This document shows, in pieces, positions 33,278 through 45,900 of a stretch of DNA of 64,000 nt. Numbering within the stretch: the first letter of the stretch is position 1; each line of letters opens with the position of its first letter. A program made the translations under genes and the position numbers. The notes beneath the pieces are model-generated. The model did not search any database. It was not told the origin of the DNA and saw only the letters and a program-made list of their open reading frames with translations. Origin of the DNA: Ciona savignyi (taxonomy: Eukaryota; Chordata; Ascidiacea; Phlebobranchia; Cionidae); assembly GCA_000149265.1 (NCBI GenBank), contig CH003051.1:20899-84898 (forward strand), written 5' to 3'.

Positions 33278-33931
33278 GGAGTGTTAGACAAATCTGAAGG
33301 GAATTAATTTTTTTGAACAAATAAAGAGATAAATAGCCCAATTGGCTAAATTAAATAGTTTATTTTGCACTTGATACAAATTGGCCGTATTTTGGCCGTA
33401 AAGCAAAAACAGTTTGGCCGTAAAGCGTACTTTCCGTCTGGCAACCCTGATTTTAACGCAGCAGCATGTCGGAAAAACCACCGCTTAACCGTAAGTTGTA
33501 AATTAGTTGTTTTTAAACGTTTTTTTATAGAAATTATGTTAACAACAATGTTAAAAGTCTCTTGTACTTTTTTTAAATTATTTCTAAAACAATAAAACAC
33601 AAAACAACGAAACAAACCGTGCACATCATTAGCATAAATAAACCATATTGCCTTAGGCTATTTATGTTTTATTTGGTCTCACGATTAATTTAACCACTTA
33701 TTTATATCAGCTTATACCTCTCATGATACTTAGTTGCACAAGATTCATAGTTAGGACTAGCTTGTCCAGGGACGATATTTTTACCACCAAAGCCTGAGCC
33801 GACCAGCTACCAGTTGGCCTAATGTTGTTTTTCAAAGTTGTTTTTCCTATTTTATAATTGAGTTGTTTTTCCTTTTTTTATATTGTCGTGTATTTAAATA
33901 CAATTTGTAAAAATGTCTTTTTTTAGCCGGA

Positions 33932-36900
33932 ATGTACAATAATCCTGGATACCAGAGTCAGCCTCAACAAGGGACTTACCCACCGCAGCAAGGGGGTTAC
34001 CCTCCACAGCAAGGGACTTACCCTCCTCAACAAGGGGGTTACCCACCGCAGCAGGGGGGTTACCCACCACAGCAGGGGACTTACCCACCACAACAAGGGG
34101 GTTACCCACCACAGCAGCAAAATGCTTTTCAACCATCAGGACCAACTGCACCCATCATAGCTCAAGCTCAAACCCAGGGGAATCCCCAACAGCCCCAATA
34201 TGGAGCAACCCAAACTAAATCACCAGGTATTCACCTAACCTTGTTCTATAAACAGATTCATATCTTTCCAAATCGCTAAAATGTGTTATTCTATATACAA
34301 TTTATTTAAGACTTATTAAGTACCGGTAGGCCTATTAGTTTTAAGTCTTATTTAATTTGACACAGTAAGCCAATATATTTTTAAATAATGACATGTCTTA
34401 GGACAGGGATGTCCAACCTGCGGCCCGCGGTGAGATTTTTGTGAGGCCCGCTAGTCATTTTCACTCCCAAGTAGTATTTTGACATTTGAATCTTAGCCTA
34501 AAATGTATTAGTCAGCTTTTAGGGGCGCAGTAATAGCAGGCTATAAGTATGGGAGCAATAGAAATACAGGATTATACATTAATGGTTTTTAATTGTTTCT
34601 TCATGTACCATTTTTTCTTGAAATTTACTAGGTTTAGCGGCCCATTGAATTATTTCAAGTGACATTGCGGCCTACTACAATAAAATGTTGGACATCCCTG
34701 TCTTAGGAGATTACTTTGTTTAATTTTAATTTAAAAAGTTTAACCCTCTGAAATGTGTCAATATTGTTATATTTGCCTGAAATTTTTTGCTGCGATTATT
34801 TTACAAATTCACTATTGAGATGTGTAAGTTAGCAAAAAGAACAAGGTATTGGGTAATTTAATATGTGTAGGTACACTAGCCCACCTATCCAGTCAATAGG
34901 TGAGTTAATACGTAAGCTAACAGTTAAAGGATTGCAGGATTAAAAAATTAACCTTTCAGCCAAAAGGTTACAAGATATAAACCAGATTCTAGCTTGTCGG
35001 TTGTGTCTTTGGGCAAGGTAATTAGAGAATATTTCATGAACCTATTGGGTTAATGGGTTTCACTAAAACTAAAAAAACGTTTCACTTTTACACAACACAC
35101 TGCAATAGCTCTGGTAATCTGACAGTGGTCGCTACGTAACCTGACAGTGACAGTGGTCGCTACGTAACCTGACAGTGACAGTGGTCGCTACGTAACCTGA
35201 CAGTGACAGTGGTCGCTACGTAACCTGACAGTCGTTGCTAGGGAAACTGACAGTGGTCGCTAAGTAATCTGAGGGTAACCCAGTACCGGGTATTATGCTC
35301 ATTGTGTTTTTCCATTCACGGTGATAAACCTTAGTTTCAGTCAATTTTTTTTTGATTTCTCTGATAAAAACACTTAACAGGATCTTCTTGTCTCACCCCA
35401 CCAAATTGCCACTGTTATAATTATTATTGTGTTTTCCATTTACGGGGCAAGACTAAAAGGAAGGAAAGACGAAAGGAGGGAAACTGCTCACTAAAATTAC
35501 GGAAACTAATTTAAAACCTGCCCTAATTTAAACACTCAACCCCAGAACTAACCCTAACTCCAACCTCATGTTTAAAACTAATCCTAATGTCATAATCTTG
35601 ATATTAGTGTACAGTTTCCCTCCTTCCCGCTTCCCCCCTTCCCGCTTTCCATTCTTTTAGTTTTCCCTCATGCTCTGGATAAAACTTAATTACCCTCCCC
35701 CCACCAGTCCAATGGGACCCAAGCACAGCGCAGCAATACCAGGGCGAGATGGGGCAGGATTTCCAGGAAGAGAGAAACGAGGAACCAGCCACCCCATCCG
35801 CTCCACCTCCAATTGACGAGGTTCTTCCCGGGTACGAGAACACCGCCTTCACAAGCGATGGTGAGAATAACCAAACTTCGTATAATTTTATGCCAAAAAC
35901 TTTATTTTTTATTTGTTTTAAACAGTCATTTGCTTTTTTCTGCATTTTAATGTTATAACTTTTTATCCCTTTAAATCGTAAATTTAAAGTAAACACAAGC
36001 GATGGTGAGACTAACGCAACCAAACTTCTTATTATTTTATGCCAAAAGCTTATTCTGTATTTGTCTTTGTTTGCTCAGAAATGGTGTTGAACTAGAGTCG
36101 ATTTCTTCTGGTTTTAAATATTAAAACCTTTAGTTTTCACCCCTTAGATTTTCAGTTTTTTAAAAAGCAAAAACATTGCCTAATATTTTACTATGAGCAG
36201 ATAAACCTTGTAATATATATACATTTGTGATAAGGATTAAAGTTAATTGGATTTGAATTTACGTACATGTACAACTCTAGTACCGGTAGTTATCAATTAC
36301 TGATCTGTTACCCACTTAGTTACCCATATTTACCCATGTTACCCAATATTAAACCCTGTTATTGTTTACCACCCCCTCTATTCACCCACAGTACCAGCAG
36401 GACCACCCCCCGCTTACGATTCTGTTGTGGGTGAAATGGCAATTGTGGATTCAAAGAATATTCGGTAATACCTGCTTTCTTATATGTTTAATTTCTGGGC
36501 AGCCATTTTTTATGTTTTGGTTTCATTGAATTATATTTTGAACAAACAATTTCATTCACTTCTGAGCAACCATTTTTTATGTTTTGATATCATTTGATCT
36601 TATTTTAAACCAAAATTTTTCCATGTATGTATAAAAAAATTAATTAAACCAAACTTGATTTGACTCAGGAATTATATTCACCCTATTTCTATTGTAAACT
36701 AGAAATTGATTTAGTATTGTAAACAGTATAACAGTCTATGCCCCAGCCCCAGGTTATATACATATACGTTCATCTCATGTGGTCGATGATATATTTTATC
36801 TTTGTTTGCTGTTTTATTCCTGCTCACCATAAAATGTCTGACCAACTGATTATTGGTGGGTTACTGCATGGCGTTTTAGCCAAAGGATTGAAGGTTCAAA

Positions 36901-39900
36901 ACTGGACGCTAGATCTGTTAAACATTGCCGAGAGGATTAATGTTTACTACTAAATTAAAGAAACTTCTTAATCATACACAACACACTGCTATGGTAATGG
37001 TGGTTGTTGAATTATCTAAAGATTACCTATATAATAACGCAGCTTGGGTTTCCCCCATTCATGGGCATAAAACATAAATATAATATTTTATCCAAACACC
37101 TTCTAACGATTTTTATATTTTGAACCTCAGATCAATGTGTTAACCCCCTTGGTTTTCCCATTCACTGGGATAAACATGAATATCCTATCCTATATTAACC
37201 CACACAAACCCACCTTTAACCCCACAACGCATCCCAAACCCCCACAAACCCCGCGCTAACCCCATAACCCACCCACAAACCCACCCCAAACCCCCTGCTA
37301 ACCCCACAACCCACATCAGATCGATTAACTCAGAAGAAGCAAAGGAAGCGTTGCTTGAATACGTCTCCCAGCAATGTTGTTATGGAAAAGGTGCAGTGAA
37401 TGATATGGATATCAAGGATATACAAAGCACATCAGCTTTTCATGTGAGTTCTAGTTATTCATAGTTGCTTCATAAATGGGTTTGAATGGATTACCATTAT
37501 GCTAGGGATATAGTCCACTCAAACAGCTTGGCGGTGGTGCGTTGTCTTTCAGCCAAAGGGTTGAACGTCTGAAACTGGTCGCTGGCCTTGGCACTTATTA
37601 AACATTGTCCAAAAGGTATTAATTTATTATATTTAAATTGAAGGAAGATTTCAATCATAAATAAAACAAAGCACACTACAATGGCTCTGATAACCGGAAG
37701 CACGGTTTGTAGTGAAATTTAAGAACATCGTAATGCTTAGGCCAAGGTAAATTGTCTTTCCGAACAGCTTGGTTAGTTATTACATCCCGTTTCAGACAAA
37801 GGGTTATTGGTTCGAGACTGATTGCTAGCTAGTCGGTTGTGTCCTTAGAAAAGGCACTTGGAAATTGTCCGATTCCAGTGTATTAAATATTTATACATGA
37901 ATTAAAGGAATACCTTAATTATATACAACACACTGCGGCAAATCAATGCTGGGCATAATGTAATCTGAGGTAATAACTCAAGGTTTCCCATTTAGGAGGT
38001 TAAACATGAATATCCCATCCTAAATAATATATTCTGTTAATACTTTGTTTAAGGTTACATCATTAGACATGAGTGACCTCAGTTGACATACTGTAGTTAT
38101 TAAGTGTGTTGTATTTGGCAGGTGGCAGAGTATGTTTCTTTTATTATTTTTCCAATTTTGTCAGTTATATGACTTCAAATATATATCAGTACATTCACAG
38201 TCACACTTAATACTAACCAGTCATTATAATACCAGATTATTCACATACAAATTGCTTAAACCACTTCCACAGCTAAATCCTATTACTTGTTGATTATCCC
38301 AACAATCTATAAATAGGAATCTCCTGCCACTGTGCAGCACATGTTAAAGATTAACTTCCTTATTATTTCCTCGTGGATTGTACCAATCGATTGGTATTTT
38401 ATATTTATAGTGCTTGTCCGGTGTTTAATTTTATTAAAAAATATTGTCAGTTGTTGTACTATAAACATGTATGTTACATGATTTTGTGTATAATAAATTC
38501 TGTTAAATATTGTTTGAATTTGAATGAATAACTGTAAAATTAACTGTTGTTCACTGAGGTCTTGGCTGTTAATTTTCCATCCCTAAAATATTTATAGAAA
38601 AATAAAATGCAGTTTTTTATTCTTTACAATCAATAATCAATATATATATGGGAAAGCAAAGGGTAGCTATGCTGATACCACTGTCCGGAACCCGGGATCT
38701 CTCGCACCCAAAGCGAGAATCATGACCCTAGATAAACAGGCCACTAGTGTTGGTCATGCATATAAATATGATCATTAGCATAATGTATTGAACCAAAATA
38801 AGTCAAACTAACAAGTCAAACATACCGGTACATATTTACCCCTGTTATTTTACCCCCTCCCCCCCCCCCAACAACAAATTTGTGTCATTGGGGTATATTT
38901 ATATACCCAGGAACAAGAATAACACCCTTAAAATCTCTAAAAAGCCCCATGCCTTACCCAAGACCTAGACCCGCCTAACAGGAGCATACTTGAAATTTAT
39001 TGATTGGTTCATGTTAATTATTCATCGAAATACAATGTGATTGTGGGATATAATTGTTGGCAGAGAATAAAATAAATCTCTTATAACAACTGAACAGACA
39101 CAACAGACACCAATAAACAAGTAGATCCCCCAAAATACCTTTACAAAAATAAGGCTCCAAAATTACCCTGTACACACTTAAAACCCAAACCTGCCTAACA
39201 GTAGTAACCCTAGATCACCCAAACTACCCATATAATCTACAGGCCGTTTAAAACCCTTTACGAGCCGGACCAGACATACGGACCGTATGTTGCCCAAGTC
39301 TGGTTTATGACTTTAATAATAAACCCGAATGAGAAACAAAAAGTTTGAGATTACTAGAAATTGTACGGTTTACACAAACGATTCGATTGTTACCACAGTC
39401 AGCATCTCTACAGGAAACCATTATTATTTGTAATTGTGTTAAATTGATAAAATTACAGGAACATATCCATATATAGGATAGGATAGGATATTCATCTTTA
39501 TCCCCGTTAATGGGAAAACCAAGGGGTTAACACACGGGCAATCGTCAGATCACCTCGCGCCCATCGTCGGGTTACCGGAGCTATTGCAGTGTGTTGTATA
39601 TGATAGAAACGTTGCGTCAATTTGGTAAAACCCAATAATCTGCTGGGTTCAGGCAATGTCCGTAAAGTGCCTTGCCCAAGGATACAACCGACTAGCTAGC
39701 GACCAGATTCGCACCTGCAACCTTTTAATTGAAAGGCGGCGCACTTAACCGTTAGACCAGCGGGCCGGACATATTCAATTCAATGGTTTAAGTAAATAAG
39801 GTTTTACAAAAAGTATATGAACCTGACACTTACTACTTAACCAAAAGCTATTAAATAAATAAAGCAGTTGTTCAGATACAACAGGATAATATCAAATAAA

Positions 39901-42900
39901 TGAAACTCTGGGAATTTTAGCGACAAATGCGCTTGATTGTGTAGTGGATGGAGTTGTTTGTCAACAGTTTAGCTGGAAAAAGCTACCATTGAGTGACAAT
40001 TTTGACAAAACAAGTTTTCTCTCACCAAAAAAAATTGTAGCAAATTTGTTCATGTTAAGATTAGATAATCACAATTACTTAAGACAATTAATAAAATAAA
40101 CTAGTGTGTTTAAATGAATAAAGGTATCATTGATGACAATTTTGATAAAACAAGTTTTAATGTCATCTGTCACCAAAAGGAAATTGTACCAAATTTGTTG
40201 TTAAAATCAGAGATCAGAATCAAAGAATATAAGTTAAGACATGGAAATAAAATAAAACTTTACAATTAATAAACTTCAAATTTTGTTCAAAGACAAATGT
40301 TGCAAACATTGTATTGTAAAGTTTTATTTCTATGCAGTTAATTTTTATTCTTTGGATTTTTAGATGTTCTCTTTATTTCCTTGTTTTGGTGACATTTTGA
40401 TTGCCTAATTTTACTTTTTTGGTCGTATTTTTTGGGTAATGCAGTTGCATTGTGGCGGTGAAAAAGATAGACTAAGCAAGAGTGAAATAAATTGTGCTGA
40501 AAATCTACAAATGTTCTATACTGTTCTATAATATTTATTTTATAATTCCACAATGAAACTACAGTATTTTTTAAAAATAATTTCCTGAAACGCTACATTT
40601 TTTTGTTTAAAAGAATTTCTATTGAGAAACCATTATAATGTCATTCAAATCAAGCTTGTTATGTTTGAATTTAAAAATATTGTCATCATGTTTAATGAAT
40701 TATTTCAACATCCCAGTACACCTTGGAAACCTTCACGGAAAGTCGGAGCACAAAGTGGCATTTTGTGCCATATTCGGGTGAGTGGATGGAAGGTGTTTAG
40801 TTTGGGGGCTTTTTTGCGGGGGTGAGGATGGGTGTTAGTCATTGCCAAAAAAAGGTTATACTCTAGTTGCATAGAAAACTTTCCCAGTAAGAATCGCAGT
40901 CATGAAGGTAATCATGTGAGAATTAATCCGCAGAATTTTGGCCCTGTGTCTGTGCATCTTATATAATTTGGTTCTGTTCTCATTTGTTTCTTTTTAGATT
41001 AAATTTGATAAAGCTGTTACAATTGTGCTGCAATTAGCAAAACTTTTAAAATGTGATTTTTGTCAATTTTAGTTTATCCCAATTAAATAGCATTAAACCC
41101 CGATTAAAATGCAATAAATTCTGATTAAAAAGCATTAAATCACGAATAAAATGCATTAAACCCGAATTAAATAACGTCATACGTTTTAAAGTTAAACTGT
41201 ATATTTAACTAAACAAAGTTATTCTGTTGCATTGTTAGGAGGATTTGTGGACGGTCCCCACAATGGTCCAGCACCGGGACCATGGGACATACAGTGCAAC
41301 TTTTCATCTTTGTTTAAAAACGAAGTTCAAAAAATGGAAGTGCCACATACAGCTTTTGTCAGGGTGAGAAACCTTGTGGCTATTATTCAAGATGACTGTG
41401 CTCGTAAAAGGGCAAATTTTATCCAATTTTTTCACTCTTATATGTATGGATGTCCATTACAAGCAAGATTGTATGAACTAATCATCTCCACCAATACAAA
41501 CTTACACCAACTAAAGGTGTAAATTGGCTTTTAGTAGGTCCACACACATATAGGGGTGTCCACACACATATAGGGGTGTCCATTTAAGAATTAAAAATCG
41601 AATAATAAATAATTCGGGGTAACAACTTCGCATTGTGACATCACATCATTATGACATCACAGGCATGCCATATATGCCATGGTCGCGGCTTCAACCGGTG
41701 TTGGCACTGTCACGGCCGCGGTCGCATCAGATGTAGCTCCTGCCACGGCTCCGGCCATCGTCACATCACCCGTGACGGTCAATCACACCGGGAGTCGTGC
41801 CCCATGTGCCACGGACACGGCAAGAAAAGGTACAACTCCCTTGATAAGCCCCAACTAATCTGTGGTAGTTTCCGTTCATACTAACCCAATGTACCTCTCG
41901 CTAAGCTCCCTCCTAATTCCAGGTATCGCTTGCTGACCCTGTGTAGCGATCACTAACCATGAACACTCTCTGCTAATCCCCTGTATTTGATTGACCCTGA
42001 ACCACCAACTTACTTTATATAGTCCCTGCTTACCTGCCCTCTTACTAACCCTTGGTACCCCAAATAACCATGGGTACATCCCCACCATTGACTAAACCCT
42101 GTGTTCTATTTACAACTTTACAGTAAATGAAGTTATAACACAACCTGCAGTTCCTTTATGAATAATTTTATAAATATTATATAATGAAAGCAATTTCACG
42201 TGCCAACCATTGTTATGTACGGTTTGCATAATCAACTACCTAGGTTGAATATTAGTAATTAAGACTCTTGATTTGCACGCTTTACAAAATTTAAGACTGT
42301 AAATTTCGCACATCGTATACAGTTTAAGTTTGCACATGCTTGCCTGAACCCAGCGAATTAATGGGTTCGACCAAATTGAAGGAACGTGTCTATCTTATAC
42401 AACACACTGCAATAGCTCCGGTAACCCGACAGTAGGCGTGAGGTGATCTTACGATTGCCCATGTGTTAACCTCTTGGTTTTCCCATTTACGGGGATAAAC
42501 ATGAATATCCTATCCTATGCTTATAGTATAGATTTTTGCATATGCATAAATCACAAGTGCCATGGGTTGCCGACCCCTATTAAGCATGACTTCCACCACA
42601 GATGTTACACCTGCTCAGGTATGGGGTGCGTGAGGTGCAAGGATTGCCACGGATTCGGACAAATCAAACGATTCATCCAACTTACAGTCACATTGTAAGT
42701 AACCACCACTAGATATCGACGCATTTATTGTTTTTAAATAGAGTTTATTTATGACATCACACTATAAATTGATGATGTCATCAAAAAGGTTATAATGTAA
42801 TGAAATATGGAGTTCAGTTATATGCTATGGCAGGTGTATGATACAATATGCTGTATGACATCATATATGTGATATAATGATTGAAAACAATATCATCAAA

Positions 42901-45900
42901 GAAAATGAGTGGTGAAAAGTTGAATTAATATCGTCATAGAAGGCATTATGACATCAGCAAAGCTGGATCTGCTTGGTGTATCTTCTTAGTTCCCCTCTTC
43001 GCCAGACAGTGATCGCATAAGTTTTACCTCGGGTTAAATTGGTGAAGCGTGTCGTCTGTTTGGGCTAGGGTAAAAATATGCATATTTAAAATTTAAAAAA
43101 AATAGAAATTTTAAAACGAAGAAAATTGAAAAAAGGCAAATTTAAAAAATTTGTAAATTTTAATAATATGCAAATTTAAAACTATAAAAATTAAAAAAAT
43201 ATAAAAATTAAAGAAACGACTTATAGGTCATAAATATAAAAAATATAAAAACTAAACACGACTTATAGGTCGCAACCTACTGTTTCGGTAGGATTTATTT
43301 CATTGCTATGGTCTTGGGTTTTTGGTTTATCTTTTTTTTGTCCTGATAGTTCATTGCAGCGAATGAAATTAATCACAACACAGAATCAGGAAAAGATGGA
43401 AAAACGAACAGTCGTTGAAACGAGTCAATAAAAAAGTATAAATATGAAACAACATGTACGTGGTTGCTTAACCCATTAAATCCTTAAATAATTTTTAATT
43501 ATAACTAAGTTATTTGACAGAATGGTTACGCTTACGCGACCGACGCATATACCGACTTACAGGCAACACTAAAAGGAGGGAAGGAGGGAAACTGCACATT
43601 AAAATTACGGAAACTAATTTAAACTCTGCCCTAAACACTAATCTCAACCCCAGAACTAACAACTCCAACCCCATGTTTAAAACTGACTATAATGCCTTAA
43701 TATTAATTTTAATGAGCAGTTTCCCTCCGTCCCGCCTTCCCGCTTTCCTTCCTTTTAGTTTTTTCCAGACATATATGAAAAACGTTCTTAGCAACGATCC
43801 AATTTAGTGTTCAAAACCAAACCAGATATAAAAATAATATTGGCTTCGAAACTTAACCCAAGAAAAAGTATGGCCGTGTAGCCAAGTGGTTAACGTCACA
43901 GACATTTTTGGCAACGAGTACAACGTGGATTCAAACCCCCCCCCCCTTAAAAAATGTTAGGTTATTGGAACATCAGTTGATTTTTAGATGGGCAAACAAG
44001 CACTAACGAACAAACAAAACTCATGTTGAAGTATAATAACGAATTTGAAACCTAATCCAGCAAAAAACATGGACAGTATGGCCCATGTAACTGAGGGGTT
44101 AAAGCGACCGACATATATATTAATTATAAATTGGTCTTACAGGGCCAAAAATCTATTAAATTTCAAGCGAGTAAAAACTCACTCGCGTTTGGAAGCTTTA
44201 AAGCTCGGATTTTTGGCCCTGGTCTCAACAACGAGCCCAACGTGAATTCAAAATTACCTCTCCTCCCCCACAAAAATTAATTAATTGGAATATCGTCCGA
44301 TACAAGCACTCACGTATCTTAACTCCTTCGTTTCTATTGCCCTCTGTAACCAGGTTGACTGTGTGCTCTGTTCTTTGATTGTTACGTAATAATACCGTGC
44401 TCTGCTCCTTCTGACGTCATAAACACGTGACTTGTACGCGGATCGCGACAACACGACGCGGATGACTGGTTTCCTTGATTCCCGACGAACGTGGAAACGA
44501 ATTCGCTTTTCGTCTTCGACTGTAGTGTAGGGGAGGGGGGGTGGTTGGGGTAGATTAGGTGGTGGGTTAGAAGAACACAACACTAAACTGTACTGTGGGG
44601 GGTTGGTGTTAGTGTGGGTTTTGGAGGGGTCGTTGTGGGTGGGGGAGTAAAATGGTTGGTAGCGTGGGGGGATTAAAATGTGCTGTTTTATTTAGTGTGG
44701 TGGGTCAGTTATTGGGTAGATGGGGTAAAAGGTGGTTATTTGTTATTGGGCATGGGGGTTGGTGGGGCAGATTAGTTGGTGGGTTAGAAGGACGGTTGGG
44801 GTAAAGATTAGGATCTCGTTATATGATATATGTAAGTAATACGGTCAATACGAAGGTTGGTTGGGGTGGGTTTGGTAGAAGGGTTGGGGAGAAGGGTGTT
44901 GGTGGGTTGTGGGTTGGTACGGGGTAGAATGGTTGGTAGCGTGGGGGGATTAAACGTGCTGTTTTATTTAGTGTGGTGGGTCAGTTATGGGGTAGATGGG
45001 GTAAAAAGGTGATTAGGTCGGTTAGTTAAAAGTTTTAGGGTTGTGGGGTAAAAAGGGTTGGTTGATAGAAGATTCAGTGTAGCCAGTAGTAAAACTTAAC
45101 CTTATATGCGCCCCAATGCTACAATGTGTCAAGGCTTCTACCTTTGCAAAGCGTTGTGTCCTTAAATCTCCATGATAAGCAGCCCGGTAGCGGTACGTTT
45201 ATTCCGATCCCTGCATTTCGTTTCGAGCTCTGCACCAGCGGCTCTACCACCATCATATATGATCGGTCCAATGATAACTCGCTTTGTAAACACGATACAA
45301 TCACTGTGGTTGTCTGTCTCTCCTGCCATGTTATTGTTACTTGGTGGTTGGTACATTTATATCCTCGTGGGTGGTAAGCCAGACTTTATCCACGGGTATC
45401 GTAAGACACCTCATGTCCACAGTCGAGTTGCTGGAGCTAATACAGTTTGTGGATGGTTGGTTTATTTATATCCTCGTGGGTGGGAAGCCAGGCTTTATCC
45501 ACGGGTATCGTAGGACACCTCATGTCCACAGTCGAGTTGCTGGAGCTATTACAGTGTGTGGATGGTTGGTTAATTTATATCCTCGTGGGTGGTAAGCCAG
45601 ACTTCATCCACGGGTGTCATAAGACACCTCATGCCCACAGTCGAGTTGCTGGAGCTATTTCAGTGTATGGATGGTTGGTTAATTTATATCCTCGTGGGTG
45701 GAAAGCCAGGCTTTATCCACGGGTATCATACGACACCACATGCCCACAGTCGAGTTACGCAACATACCTGTGTGGAGTTACACCTTCTGATCAACCTTCC
45801 GCAGAAAAACGTGAAAATCATTTCGCTCGATATGACTGTTAACTGCGCCGTACCTGTCATTTGTTTCGTCATTATCTCGATTATTACGTCACATGGCATT

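Larger units (their letters stand above)
29930..33449 (-). mobile_element. Complete hAT-family DNA transposon, 3.52 kb
   Basis: The left end at 29930 and the complement of the right end at 33449 both begin CAGGGTTGCCA (11-bp TIR). A perfect 8-bp target duplication, ATTTTAAC, flanks it (29922-29929 and 33450-33457). Both subterminal regions carry repeated tttggccgt motifs (several in 29940-30052, three in 33379-33423), as expected for transposase binding sites. The interior encodes a hAT transposase on the minus strand, now broken, and a nested MITE at 32981-33277. The element sits between the CAP gene and SSUH2. Confidence 0.95.
38030..40716. other. SSUH2 intron 4, remainder
   Basis: Besides the tRNA-Pro relic and a SINE, it holds a C tract at 38860-38870 and a diverged direct repeat of about 120 bp (39990-40105 and 40130-40260, both with acaattttgayaaaacaagt). 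No exon seen. Confidence 0.5.

Noticed and set aside
33894..34151. Minus-strand repeat ORFs (VVGNPLVVVGKS and WVTPLLWWV types)
   Set aside because: They are the complement of the YPPQQG coding minisatellite of SSUH2.
35604..36023. 139-codon minus-strand ORF
   Set aside because: It is antisense to SSUH2 exon 2 and a MITE; the plus-strand exon has matching splice phases and family similarity.
45341..45842. Overlapping plus-strand ORFs of 84-131 codons
   Set aside because: They are read through the 109-bp satellite; because 109 is not a multiple of three, the same words appear in shifted frames. Two flanking minus-strand exons have better support.
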